Part shown: piece after piece, positions 24,536 through 32,444 of the stretch
Layout: the number at the start of each line of letters is the position of its first letter
Numbering within the stretch: the first letter of the stretch is position 1
NCBI RefSeq assembly: GCF_000720485.1
Contig: NZ_JOAX01000033.1
Span: 16,991-80,990, forward strand
DNA: 64,000 bases
Direction: 5' to 3'
Source: Streptomyces ochraceiscleroticus
Lineage (GTDB): Bacteria; Actinomycetota; Actinomycetes; Streptomycetales; Streptomycetaceae
Translations under genes and position numbers: made by a program
The notes under the pieces: generated by a model
Database searches by the model: none
Told to the model about the DNA's origin: nothing
The model's input: only the letters and a program-made list of their open reading frames with translations

Positions 24536-25369
24536 TCAGGCGACGTCGAACGTGGCCGGGTCCGGACCCAGGCGCTTGTCCGCGTCCAGGCCGGCGATCG
24601 TGCTCAGGTCGTCCGCGTCCAGCTCGAAGCCGAAGACGTCGAAGTTCTCCTTGATCCGCGACGGGGTCGCGGACTTGGGGATGACGACGTTGCCGAGCTG
24701 GAGGTGCCAGCGCAGCACGATCTGGGCCGGGGTCTTGCCGTGCTTCTCGGCGAGCTTGCCGATCGTGGCGTTCTCCAGGAGGCCCTTGCCCTGGCCGAGC
24801 GGCGACCACGCCTCGGTGGCGATGTCGTGCTCGGCGTGGAAGGCGCGGGTCTCGGCCTGCTGCAGCTCGGGGTGCAGCTCGATCTGGTTGACCGCGGGGA
24901 CCACCGAGGTCTCGTTCAGCAGCCGCTGGAGGTGCGGCGGCTGGAAGTTGGAGACGCCGATGGCCTTGGCACGGCCGTCCGCCTGGATCTTCTCGAACGC
25001 CTTGTAGGTGTCGACGTAGGTGTCCCGGGCCGGCAGCGGCCAGTGGATCAGGTACAGGTCGACGTAGTCCAGGCCCAGCTTGGCCAGCGAAGCGTCGAAC
25101 GCGCGCAGGGTCGAGTCATAACCCTGCTCGGTGTTCCACAGCTTCGTCGTCACGAACAGCTCGTCACGGGCGATGCCGGAAGCGGCGAGGGCCTTCCCCG
25201 TGCCCTCCTCGTTGCCGTAGATCGCGGCGGTGTCGATGCTGCGGTACCCGGCCTCCAGCGCGTGGCCGACAGCGGTGAACGCCTCGTCGTCCGGGATCTG
25301 CCAGACGCCGAAGCCGAGCTGCGGCATGGTGACGCCGTTGTTGAGGGTGATGTGGGGAACCTTGCTCAC
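24536..25369 (-). CDS. aldo/keto reductase
   Basis: 277 residues of a TIM-barrel NADPH-dependent reductase. The catalytic tetrad is Asp46 and Tyr51 in DTAAIYG, Lys76 in VTTKLWN and His109 in YLIHWP. NADPH-binding segments are IGVSNFQPPHLQ and VVIPKSATPSRIKEN. The closest type is 2,5-diketo-D-gluconate reductase (YafB/DkgA-like), though most such annotations mean a broad carbonyl reductase. GTG start at 25369. Confidence 0.92.
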   Translation of the reverse strand: MSKVPHITLNNGVTMPQLGFGVWQIPDDEAFTAVGHALEAGYRSIDTAAIYGNEEGTGKALAASGIARDELFVTTKLWNTEQGYDSTLRAFDASLAKLGLDYVDLYLIHWPLPARDTYVDTYKAFEKIQADGRAKAIGVSNFQPPHLQRLLNETSVVPAVNQIELHPELQQAETRAFHAEHDIATEAWSPLGQGKGLLENATIGKLAEKHGKTPAQIVLRWHLQLGNVVIPKSATPSRIKENFDVFGFELDADDLSTIAGLDADKRLGPDPATFDVA

Positions 25370-25524
25370 GAGCGAATCGGTCCTTTGGTCGGCGTACAGA
25401 TGCTACGAGACTCAACGGTCATCGGACGGCACACATTCCCGCGCACGCCGACGGAGTGAGACGGACCGAGACGGGCTGAGCCGTCACCCACTTCGGCTCG
25501 TACCTCCGTTCGAAGAGTGCCGAG

Positions 25525-27351
25525 TTACCGCTCGTACAGCGCCGCTACCTCGGCCTCGTACGCCGTCTCGATCGCCTTCCGCTTCAGCTTCAGCGACGGC
25601 GTCAGCAGCCCGTGCTCCTCGCTGAACTGGCTGGCCAGAATGCGGAACGTACGGATCGACTCGGCCTGCGAGACGAGCGTGTTCGCGGCGACCACGGCCC
25701 GCCGGATCTCGGTCTCCAGGTCCGGGTCGCGCACCAGGTCGGTCGCCGGCAGGGACGGCTTGCCGCGCATCTGCAGCCAGTGCGTCACCGCCTCCGCGTC
25801 CAGCGTGACCAGCGCGGCGACGTACGGCCGGTCGTTGCCGAGCACGATGCACTGGGCGACGAGCGGGTGCGCCCGTACCCGCTCCTCCAGCGGTACCGGC
25901 GAGATCGTCTTGCCGCCGGAGGTCACCAGGATCTCCTTCTTGCGGCCGATGATCGTGAGGTACCCGTCCTCGTCGAGCTGCCCGAGGTCACCGGTGGCCA
26001 GCCAGCCGTCGTGCAGTACGGCGTCGGTGGCCTTGGGGTCGTTGAGGTAACCCTGGAAGACCTGGCCGCCGTGCACCCACACCTCGTTGTCGTCCGCGAT
26101 GTGCACGGTCGTACCGGGGATGGGCAGTCCGACCGTGCCGAACCGGGTCTGCTCGGGCGGGTTGGCGGTGGCCGCGGCGGTGGACTCCGTCAGGCCGTAC
26201 CCCTCGTAGATCGTGACGCCCGCGCCCTCCCAGAAGAGGCCGAGCCGGCGCTCCATGGCCGAGCCGCCCGACATCGCGTGCCGGACCCGGCCGCCCATCG
26301 CCGCCCGGACCTTGCTGTAGACGAGCTTGTCGAAGAGCTGGTGCTGCATGCGCAGGCCCGCGCCGGGCCCGGAGCCGGTACCGAACGCCTTGTGCTCCAT
26401 CGCCTCGGCGTACCGTCGCGCCACGTCGACGGCCTTGTCGAAGGGGCCGACCTTGCCGTCCGCCTCGGCCTTCCGCCGTGCCGCCGCGAACACCTTCTCG
26501 AAGATGTAGGGCACCGCGAGGATGAAGCTCGGCTTGAAGGACTGCAGGTCGGGGAGGAGTGCGGTGGCCGAGAGGTTCGGCTGGTGGCCGAGCTTCACGC
26601 GGCCGCGGATCGCGGCGACCTGCACCATCCGCCCGAAGACATGCGCCAGCGGCAGGAAGAGCAGGGTGGACGCCTCGTCGCCGGGCTTGGAGTGGAAGAC
26701 CTGCTCGTACCGTGCGACGACGTTGTCGGCCTCGGCCATGAAGTTGGCGTGGCTGATCACGCAGCCCTTGGGGCGGCCGGTGGTGCCGGAGGTGTAGATG
26801 ACGGTCGCGGGCGCGTCCGGGGTGACCGCCATCCGGTGCCGGTGCACGACGTCGTCCTCGATGTGCCGCCCGGCCTCGACCAGCTCGGCCACCGGGTCCT
26901 CGTCCAGCTGCCACAGCAGACGCAGATGCGGCAGCCGGCCGATGACCGACCCGATGGTCATGGCGTGGTCCTCGTGCTCGACCAGGCAGGAGGAGACGGC
27001 CGAGTCGTGCAGCATCCAGAAGACCTGCTCGGCGGAGGAAGTCGGGTACAGCGGTACCGGCTGCGCACCCACCGCCCACAGGGCGAAGTCGAACAGCGTC
27101 CACTCGTACCGCGTCCGCGACATGATCCCGACGCGGTCGCCGAACCGCACGCCCTGGGCCAGCAGCCCCTTGGCGAGCGCCATGACCTCGTCGCGGAACT
27201 GCGCGGCGCTGACGTCCTCCCAGCGTCCCGCGTCGTCCTTACGGCAGAGCGCGACCTGGTCGGGGCCGGACTCGGCATTTTCGAAGACGGCGTCCGCCAG
27301 ACCGCCGACCCGGGGCGCCGTCGCCAGTGGGGGGACGGAGTACTCGCGCAA
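25525..27351 (-). CDS. long-chain fatty acid-CoA ligase (AMP-binding)
   Basis: 608 residues. It forms acyl-adenylate, then acyl-CoA. The P-loop-type A3 motif is VIYTSGTTGRPKGCVISHAN, the A5 motif YEGYGLTESTAAAT, the A8 region GWLATGDLGQLDEDGYLTI and the catalytic-lysine region LTPSLKLKR at the C-terminus. The TTG at 27351, preceded by GAGGAG, gives LREYSVPPLATA, the N-terminus typical of streptomycete acyl-CoA ligases; the upstream frame extension lacks homologous sequence. A quasi-palindrome at 27496-27516 lies in its upstream region. Confidence 0.92.
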   Translation of the reverse strand: MREYSVPPLATAPRVGGLADAVFENAESGPDQVALCRKDDAGRWEDVSAAQFRDEVMALAKGLLAQGVRFGDRVGIMSRTRYEWTLFDFALWAVGAQPVPLYPTSSAEQVFWMLHDSAVSSCLVEHEDHAMTIGSVIGRLPHLRLLWQLDEDPVAELVEAGRHIEDDVVHRHRMAVTPDAPATVIYTSGTTGRPKGCVISHANFMAEADNVVARYEQVFHSKPGDEASTLLFLPLAHVFGRMVQVAAIRGRVKLGHQPNLSATALLPDLQSFKPSFILAVPYIFEKVFAAARRKAEADGKVGPFDKAVDVARRYAEAMEHKAFGTGSGPGAGLRMQHQLFDKLVYSKVRAAMGGRVRHAMSGGSAMERRLGLFWEGAGVTIYEGYGLTESTAAATANPPEQTRFGTVGLPIPGTTVHIADDNEVWVHGGQVFQGYLNDPKATDAVLHDGWLATGDLGQLDEDGYLTIIGRKKEILVTSGGKTISPVPLEERVRAHPLVAQCIVLGNDRPYVAALVTLDAEAVTHWLQMRGKPSLPATDLVRDPDLETEIRRAVVAANTLVSQAESIRTFRILASQFSEEHGLLTPSLKLKRKAIETAYEAEVAALYER

Positions 27352-27783
27352 TGACCCGCTCCTCGTGGTGCTCCATGCAGCGCCGCGACCGTACCCCACG
27401 AGAGCGACCGAACGGCAGCGACTGCCAAACGTCCGAACCGTTGCCATAGGCCCTGGTCATCCGGCGAAAACGGTCTACTCTCGGAGAACCCCGGACATGA
27501 ACCCGCCAGTAACATGCCGAACGATCACGCCACAGGGACCGTTTCTGCACCAAATCTTTCCGATTGGAATCAGCCATGGCGAGGGCAGGGGTGGCCGACT
27601 GGCCTCTTGCGGCGCTGGCGCCGTGACGCACAAAACGCCCGGTGGGTGCCAAACCCGATGAATTGAGCGGCCGTCTTAGGTTCTTCGCAGGTCAGATGGG
27701 GTCGGCTGCTGACACCGCCCCGTGCCTGCCAGCACGTCGGGGGCGCGGCCTTGGGTGGCGCGGGCGGGTGGGTTTGGCGGGTG
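27352..27783. other. 432-bp intergenic region upstream of the acyl-CoA ligase
   Basis: No gene is supported. It should hold the ligase promoter. At 27496-27516 a CATG...CATG-flanked, roughly palindromic segment (core AACCCGCCAGTAA) is a candidate site for a lipid-responsive TetR regulator. Near 27660-27720 the sequence changes character at the boundary of the accessory patch; I cannot tell whether it holds an IS end. Confidence 0.3.
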
Positions 27784-28722
27784 TCAGTCGTCGTCGGCGA
27801 TGAAGTCTGCTATCGCGGCAGCGATAGCTTCGGGCTGCTCGTCGGGGATGAAGTGTCCGGCGTCGGGCACGACGATTCGGGTGGTGTTGTCGGCCCATGG
27901 GCTGAGGGAGGCGGCCATGTCCGGAACGGAGCCGTGGCTGCTGGAGATTCCGAGGATGGGCACGGTCAGGTGCCGCCACTTGAGCGCCTCGCGGTTCTTG
28001 CGCGCCGACTCCGCGGCGTCTCGGTAGTACGCGAGGGAAGCGCGCAGGCCGCCGTCGACGGCGACGGCCGCCGCGTAGTGGTCGAGCTCGGCGTCGTCGA
28101 ACGTGTCGGGAGACAGGGCCTTCACCTTCAGGAACCAGCCGACGTACTCGCGTTCGCGGCCGGCAAGCAGCGCCTCGGGCAGGTCGGGCACGATGTGGAA
28201 CGCGAAATGCCACGTTTTCCACGCTTGATCCGGGTCGGTGGGAATCGCCTCCGGGAGAGTGATACCGGGAATCCCGGCGTCGAGCAGAGCGACCCCGCGC
28301 AGGTGGCTCTCGAAGTTGAGGGCGAGGGAGAAAGCGACCCAGGCGCCGATGTCGTGGGCGACCAGGGAGTAAGTCGACACTCCGAGAGCCTTCACGGCGG
28401 TGTGGACGTGCGCGGCGACCGCGTGCGTGTCGTAGCTGCCTTTTGGACGCTCGGAGTGGCCCTGACCCGGCAGGTCGATCGCGATGACGCGGAACCGGTG
28501 GGTGAGGCCGGGCATCACCTTTCGCCAGGCCCACCAGGTTTGCGGGAACCCGGCGAGCAGAACGACGGCCGGGCCGCTCGGCCGTCCGCCTTCGACGGCA
28601 TGAAGGCGGACGCCGTCCGCGTCGACCCAGCGGTGAGTGAATCCGGCCAGATGCTGCAGGGGCAGGTCGCGGATGGGGTTGCTTTCGGAGACATGCGGAG
28701 TGCTGGTTGCTGGGCCGGTCAC
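27784..28722 (-). CDS. alpha/beta hydrolase, epoxide-hydrolase/dehalogenase-like
   Basis: 312 residues. The oxyanion-hole motif is LLAGFPQTWWAW, the nucleophile elbow SLVAHDIGAWVA has Asp124 rather than Ser, and the catalytic His is in PDAGHFIPDEQPE. An Asp nucleophile with HGXP-type oxyanion hole points to epoxide hydrolase or haloalkane/haloacetate dehalogenase. The GTG start at 28722 follows GGAGG. It is divergent from a TetR regulator whose perfect palindrome lies between them, so it is the likely target of that regulator. Confidence 0.85.
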   Translation of the reverse strand: MTGPATSTPHVSESNPIRDLPLQHLAGFTHRWVDADGVRLHAVEGGRPSGPAVVLLAGFPQTWWAWRKVMPGLTHRFRVIAIDLPGQGHSERPKGSYDTHAVAAHVHTAVKALGVSTYSLVAHDIGAWVAFSLALNFESHLRGVALLDAGIPGITLPEAIPTDPDQAWKTWHFAFHIVPDLPEALLAGREREYVGWFLKVKALSPDTFDDAELDHYAAAVAVDGGLRASLAYYRDAAESARKNREALKWRHLTVPILGISSSHGSVPDMAASLSPWADNTTRIVVPDAGHFIPDEQPEAIAAAIADFIADDD

Positions 28723-28859
28723 GGGGATCCTCCATCGGTGTCAGGTGTGCGGTCGGGACGGTGTAGCTGACGGCGGTGGCTGGGACCACGTGGTGTGTTT
28801 CTCGCGCGGTCGCGAGTGCGCGGCATGCCTGGCCCATGACCACGCTTGAAGGCTAACGC

Positions 28860-28883
28860 ATCTTGAACTAACCAGTTCAAGAT
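28860..28883. promoter_or_regulatory. perfect 10-bp inverted repeat, likely TetR operator
   Basis: ATCTTGAACT, 4 bases, AGTTCAAGAT (28860-28869 and 28874-28883). It lies in the 215-bp gap between the hydrolase and the TetR gene. It overlaps a TAGAAT -10-like hexamer (28883-28888) that would serve the regulator. Its position and symmetry argue for autoregulation. Confidence 0.7.
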
Positions 28884-28937
28884 AGAATGGTGCGCAACGT
28901 AGTCCGAACCATCGACGCATCGGCAAGGAAGTGCCGC

Positions 28938-29522
28938 GTGGCAGGCAAGAAGCAGTTCGACATGGACGCGGCGCTCGACGCCGCGATGATCCAGTTCTGG
29001 CGCGACGGCTACGCCGACACCTCATTGGACGTTTTGTCTCGGACAACTGGCCTGAACCGCAGTTCCATCTACTCCTCCCTGGGCGACAAGGACACGCTCT
29101 TCCTGCGCTGCCTGGATCTCTACGCTGCGCGCTATGGCGAGAAGTACGACGCCGCCCTGTCGTGTGCAGCCTCGGAACCCGTTGCCGCTGTTCGTGCGTT
29201 CTTCGACGTCACCCTCGAGCGCATCGCCGATCCCGAACTACCTGATGGATGCCTGATTGCCCAGTCAGCCATGGCAATTCCAGTGCTGAGTCCGAGCGTC
29301 GCAGCGCACGCCAAGCAGGCGCTCGGCTTCCAGCGCCTGCGCCTGCGCGCCGCGCTGAAGGCCGGCCGACTGTCCGACCAGGACGCCGAGGCCTTCGCTG
29401 TACACGCGGCGGCCGTGAACCAGTCGCTCGCCGTCATGAGCAGGGCCGGGGCGAGCCCGGCGCAGCTCCTGGCCATCGTGGGCGTGACCGTTGACGCGCT
29501 GTCGCAGGCGCTGCGCGCGTAA
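28938..29522 (+). CDS. TetR/AcrR family transcriptional regulator
   Basis: 194 residues from a GTG at 28938, with AAGGAAG 6 bases upstream; an ATG at 28887 lies on the operator and -10 region and is unlikely to be used. The N-terminal HTH is AAMIQFWRDGYADTSLDVLS, then TTGLNRSSIYSSLGDKDTLF. The C-terminal domain fits the TetR_C ligand-binding type. It probably represses itself and the divergent hydrolase via the palindrome at 28860-28883, released by a hydrophobic or halogenated ligand. Confidence 0.9.
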   Translation: MAGKKQFDMDAALDAAMIQFWRDGYADTSLDVLSRTTGLNRSSIYSSLGDKDTLFLRCLDLYAARYGEKYDAALSCAASEPVAAVRAFFDVTLERIADPELPDGCLIAQSAMAIPVLSPSVAAHAKQALGFQRLRLRAALKAGRLSDQDAEAFAVHAAAVNQSLAVMSRAGASPAQLLAIVGVTVDALSQALRA

Positions 29523-29573
29523 CGAATCTGAACAGCCGCTACAGCCGTCGGACTCGCAGCCTGGTACGCACAG

Positions 29574-30000
29574 TCATTTCATGAGTTCGAGGCGCGCGCG
29601 GTAGTGGTGCCAACGGGCTCGGGCCTGGTGGCTTCGTCGCCAACCGGACCAGGCCAGGTGGAACGCGAGGTCCGTGGCCTGTGGTATTCGCCGTGTGATC
29701 ACGGTGGGAAGGCGCTGGATCTCGGGGACGGTAGTAGGCCAGTTCGCCCGTGCTGATCGAGCGGCGGATGAGCAGGTGGTGGCACGGGTGAGGCTGTGGC
29801 GATCCACGCCCAGTCGTAGAGGCGCCGTCCCTTCGAGCCGTTTCCGGCCGAGCGCCGGTTCCACCCGTGCGGCTCGACCAGGCCGAGCGCCGCATAGGCG
29901 CGCATCTTCTGGTGCCCGGAGGTCGTGATCCGGAAGTCGCGGCCGATGGCGAAGATGTAGCCGATTCCGCGCTGGGGCCGCAGGGGCGAACGCCTCCACC
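29574..30000 (-). pseudogene. decayed DDE transposase remnant (IS701/IS4-like)
   Basis: Recognisable transposase peptide pieces occur in order but in all three reverse frames: RGIGYIFAIGRDFRITTSGHQ and NRRSAGNGSKGRRLYDWAWI (about 29971-29790), HHLLIRRSISTGELAYYR, then a C-terminal PEIQRLP...LAWSGWRRSHQARARWHHYR ending near 29577. At least two frameshifts are needed. The middle of the enzyme, including the usual RWxVEE region between ELAYYR and the C-terminus, is missing. The element is dead; its terminal repeats were not found. Confidence 0.7.
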
Positions 30001-30086
30001 GCGATCAGCGCAGTGCCGACCGTGAGCAGCCGCCGGTCATCAGCGTGGCCGGCGATCGAGCGCCGACGCGGGGACGGGGCCGGTGT

Positions 30087-30147
30087 GTCGGTTGGTTGTC
30101 GGTGGTTGTCGGCGGTGGTCGGTGATCTGTCGGTGGTCTGTCGATGG
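30087..30147 (+). repeat. short degenerate tandem repeat (GTCGGTGGT type)
   Basis: About six imperfect copies of a GTCGGTGGTT/GTCGGCGGTG-like unit lie between the transposase remnant and the monooxygenase gene. It is low-complexity sequence with unclear origin, and there is no gene from 30001 to 30292. Confidence 0.5.
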
Positions 30148-30292
30148 CTGCCGGGACATTGGAGCTGGTCGGCGCCGGCCATCAACGGCGCCGGCCACCC
30201 GCATCGCATCGTCCCGGCTCACTGGAGCGGCGCTCCCGGCGTGACCCGCCGGGGGGGCCGCCCAGCGGTCCACGATCAGAAAGGAAGCCACC

Positions 30293-31432
30293 ATGACCAC
30301 TCACGTCACGATCATCGGCGCCGGGCTCGGCGGCCTCATGCTCGCCCGCGTCCTGCACGTCCACGGAATACCGTCCACGGTCTACGAGGCGGAGCCCTCC
30401 CCGGCTGCGCGTTCGCAGGGCGGGATGCTCGACATCCACGACTACAACGGGCAACTCGCCCTCGAAGCAGCCGGCTTGATGGACGAGTTCCGTGGCCTCG
30501 TCCTGGAGGGCCGCCAGGCAATGCGGGTCCTCGCCCCGGACGGGACCGTCCTGTTCGAGAAGGCCGACGATGGTACGGGGGGACGCCCCGAGGTGCAACG
30601 CGGCGAGCTGCGACAGATCCTGCTCGACTCGCTCCCGGCCGGCACCGTCCAGTGGGGGCACAAGGTCAGCAGCGCCCGTACCCTCGGTGAGGGGCGCCAC
30701 GAGGTGACGTTCGCCGACGGCAGCACCGTCGTCACCGGCCTGCTGGTCGGCGCGGACGGCGCATGGTCACGGGTCCGGCCGCTGCTCTCCGCCGCCACAC
30801 CCGAGTACACCGGCAAGTCGGTCGTCGAGACCTACCTGTTCGACGCCGACACCCGGCACCCCGCCGCCGCGAAAACGGTCGGCGGCGGGTCGATGATGGC
30901 GCTCACGCCGGGCAGGGAGATCTTCGCGCACCGGGAACGGGGCGACACGCTGCACGCCTACGTGGGGCTGTCCGAGCCGCAGGACTGGTTCGCCGTCATC
31001 GATTTCGCCGATGCCGCCGTGGCCACCGCGCGGATCGGGCAGGAATTCGACGGCTGGGCGCCGGAGCTCACCGCGCTGATCACTGACGGCGACATCGCGC
31101 CGGTACTGCGCCCCCTCTACGCTCTGCCGACCGGACACCGGTGGGACCGGGTGCCGGGGGTGACCCTGCTCGGCGACGCCGCCCACCTCTCGGCCCCGAA
31201 CGGCGAAGGCGCCAACCTGGCCATGCTCGACGGCGCCGAACTCGGCAAGGCCATCGCCGCGCACCCCGACGACATCGAGGCCGCGCTCACCGAACACGAG
31301 CAAGCGATGTTCCCCCGCAGCGCCGAGGCCGCCCACCTCTTCGATGGCGCCGACGCCGACGGGATCGACTCCGACAACATCACAGTCCACGACCTGGTCA
31401 CCGCGTTCACCCGGCAGGAGCAGTCCACATAA
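30293..31432 (+). CDS. FAD-dependent monooxygenase (TetX/PHBH-like)
   Basis: 379 residues. The FAD-binding GAGLGG is at about residues 9-14, the active-site segment ends DGAWSRVRPLL, and the second FAD motif GDAAHLSAPNGEGANLAM is near residue 294. These are group A flavoprotein monooxygenase features; TetX, MHBH and similar enzymes share them. AAAGGAAG precedes the ATG. It may hydroxylate an aromatic or antibiotic; which one cannot be told. It sits in the accessory patch beside the transposase remnant. Confidence 0.88.
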   Translation: MTTHVTIIGAGLGGLMLARVLHVHGIPSTVYEAEPSPAARSQGGMLDIHDYNGQLALEAAGLMDEFRGLVLEGRQAMRVLAPDGTVLFEKADDGTGGRPEVQRGELRQILLDSLPAGTVQWGHKVSSARTLGEGRHEVTFADGSTVVTGLLVGADGAWSRVRPLLSAATPEYTGKSVVETYLFDADTRHPAAAKTVGGGSMMALTPGREIFAHRERGDTLHAYVGLSEPQDWFAVIDFADAAVATARIGQEFDGWAPELTALITDGDIAPVLRPLYALPTGHRWDRVPGVTLLGDAAHLSAPNGEGANLAMLDGAELGKAIAAHPDDIEAALTEHEQAMFPRSAEAAHLFDGADADGIDSDNITVHDLVTAFTRQEQST

Positions 31433-31748
31433 GGCCTTTTGACAGGGGGAGTTCGCCGCCGTACGCCTCGAGGCTGTCGGACAGAGGGTGCGGACGGGCA
31501 TGGCGGGCGAACCGATCGGCCGAAGTGGAGCACTGGTACTCCGCAGCCTGCCCCGCCCGTCACCGTCCCAGCCCCCGAAAAGACAGGCGCAATAGGCCAC
31601 TTGGAGAGGGAAAACGCAACTTCGACATGGCCCGCGGAGGCAGCTACCTTCACCTGGTCTTCGGCGATCGCCCACGGTCGCACGGGAGTTCCTTCAGGCT
31701 GAGCCACCCGCGGGCCCACACCAGGCACCCTCAACCAGGGAGAAACGC
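31433..31748. other. 316-bp intergenic region
   Basis: Nothing gene-like. It separates the monooxygenase from the DUF3291 gene. The far end carries a good ribosome binding site (AGGGAGAA) for the latter. No confident promoter or terminator was seen. Confidence 0.3.
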
Positions 31749-32306
31749 ATGCCCCATCTTGCTCTGTACACATTCGGCGTCCTGAAGTCACCTCTCGCCG
31801 ATCCCGCACCTCTCACGCGCGAGTTCTACGACATGGGTGAGGCCGTCTACCGGAAGATCAGTCAGCACCCCGGATACCTCGCTCGTGCTGAAGCGGCAGA
31901 CGGTGACCGGGGCATGCTCTTCGAGGCGGACTGGGGTGCATGGGGAGAGTTCGCCGTACCGACCTGGTACAGCAAGGGCCGTACGGTGGAAACCACCGCC
32001 CTGGCCGCGACCCTCTCGCTCTGGACCGACCTGCGCCCCGCCTTCGACGCCATCTACACCGGTCTGCACCGTGCGGCGCTGAACAGGCGTTACGACTGGT
32101 TCGAGAGGACAGGGCGCCCGAATTACGTGTGCTGGTGGGTCTCCGACGGCGTGATACCCACCTGGCAGGACGGGGTTTCCAGGCTGGAGCACCTCCACGA
32201 CCACGGCTCCGCGCCGCACGCCTTCACCTTCCACCACTCGTTCGCCCCGGACGGAACTCCGACCAGGATCAAAGGCATTGTGCCGAAGAGCGGCCAGGTC
32301 TGCTGA
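31749..32306 (+). CDS. DUF3291 (antibiotic-biosynthesis-monooxygenase-like) protein
   Basis: 185 residues. LALYTFGVLKSPLADPA, TLSLWTDLRPAFDAIYTGLH, NYVCWWVSDGVIPTWQDG and LEHLHDHGSAPHAFTFHH are the conserved blocks of DUF3291 proteins, which have a ferredoxin-like ABM-type dimeric alpha-beta barrel. Function is not established; some members lie next to flavin monooxygenases, as here. ATG is 6 bases after AGGGAGAA. Confidence 0.82.
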   Translation: MPHLALYTFGVLKSPLADPAPLTREFYDMGEAVYRKISQHPGYLARAEAADGDRGMLFEADWGAWGEFAVPTWYSKGRTVETTALAATLSLWTDLRPAFDAIYTGLHRAALNRRYDWFERTGRPNYVCWWVSDGVIPTWQDGVSRLEHLHDHGSAPHAFTFHHSFAPDGTPTRIKGIVPKSGQVC

Positions 32307-32444
32307 CAAGGGAGCCTGAAAGACTGGCTTCGCTGTCAAACGCCTCGATTGAATCTCGATTGAATGACAGCGAACAGATGCGTCTGCGCTACGGCGGATC
32401 CGCCAGTGCCTGGGGCTTCGCCCTCTACCTCACCGACCCCAGCA

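Noticed and set aside
28887..28937. ATG 28887 as start of the TetR gene
   Set aside because: It falls on the operator/-10 region; GTG 28938 has a good ribosome binding site and gives the usual TetR N-terminus.
29574..30209. 211-residue open frame as an intact hypothetical gene
   Set aside because: Only its last 50 residues resemble transposase; the rest is a shadow across other frames of the decayed element.
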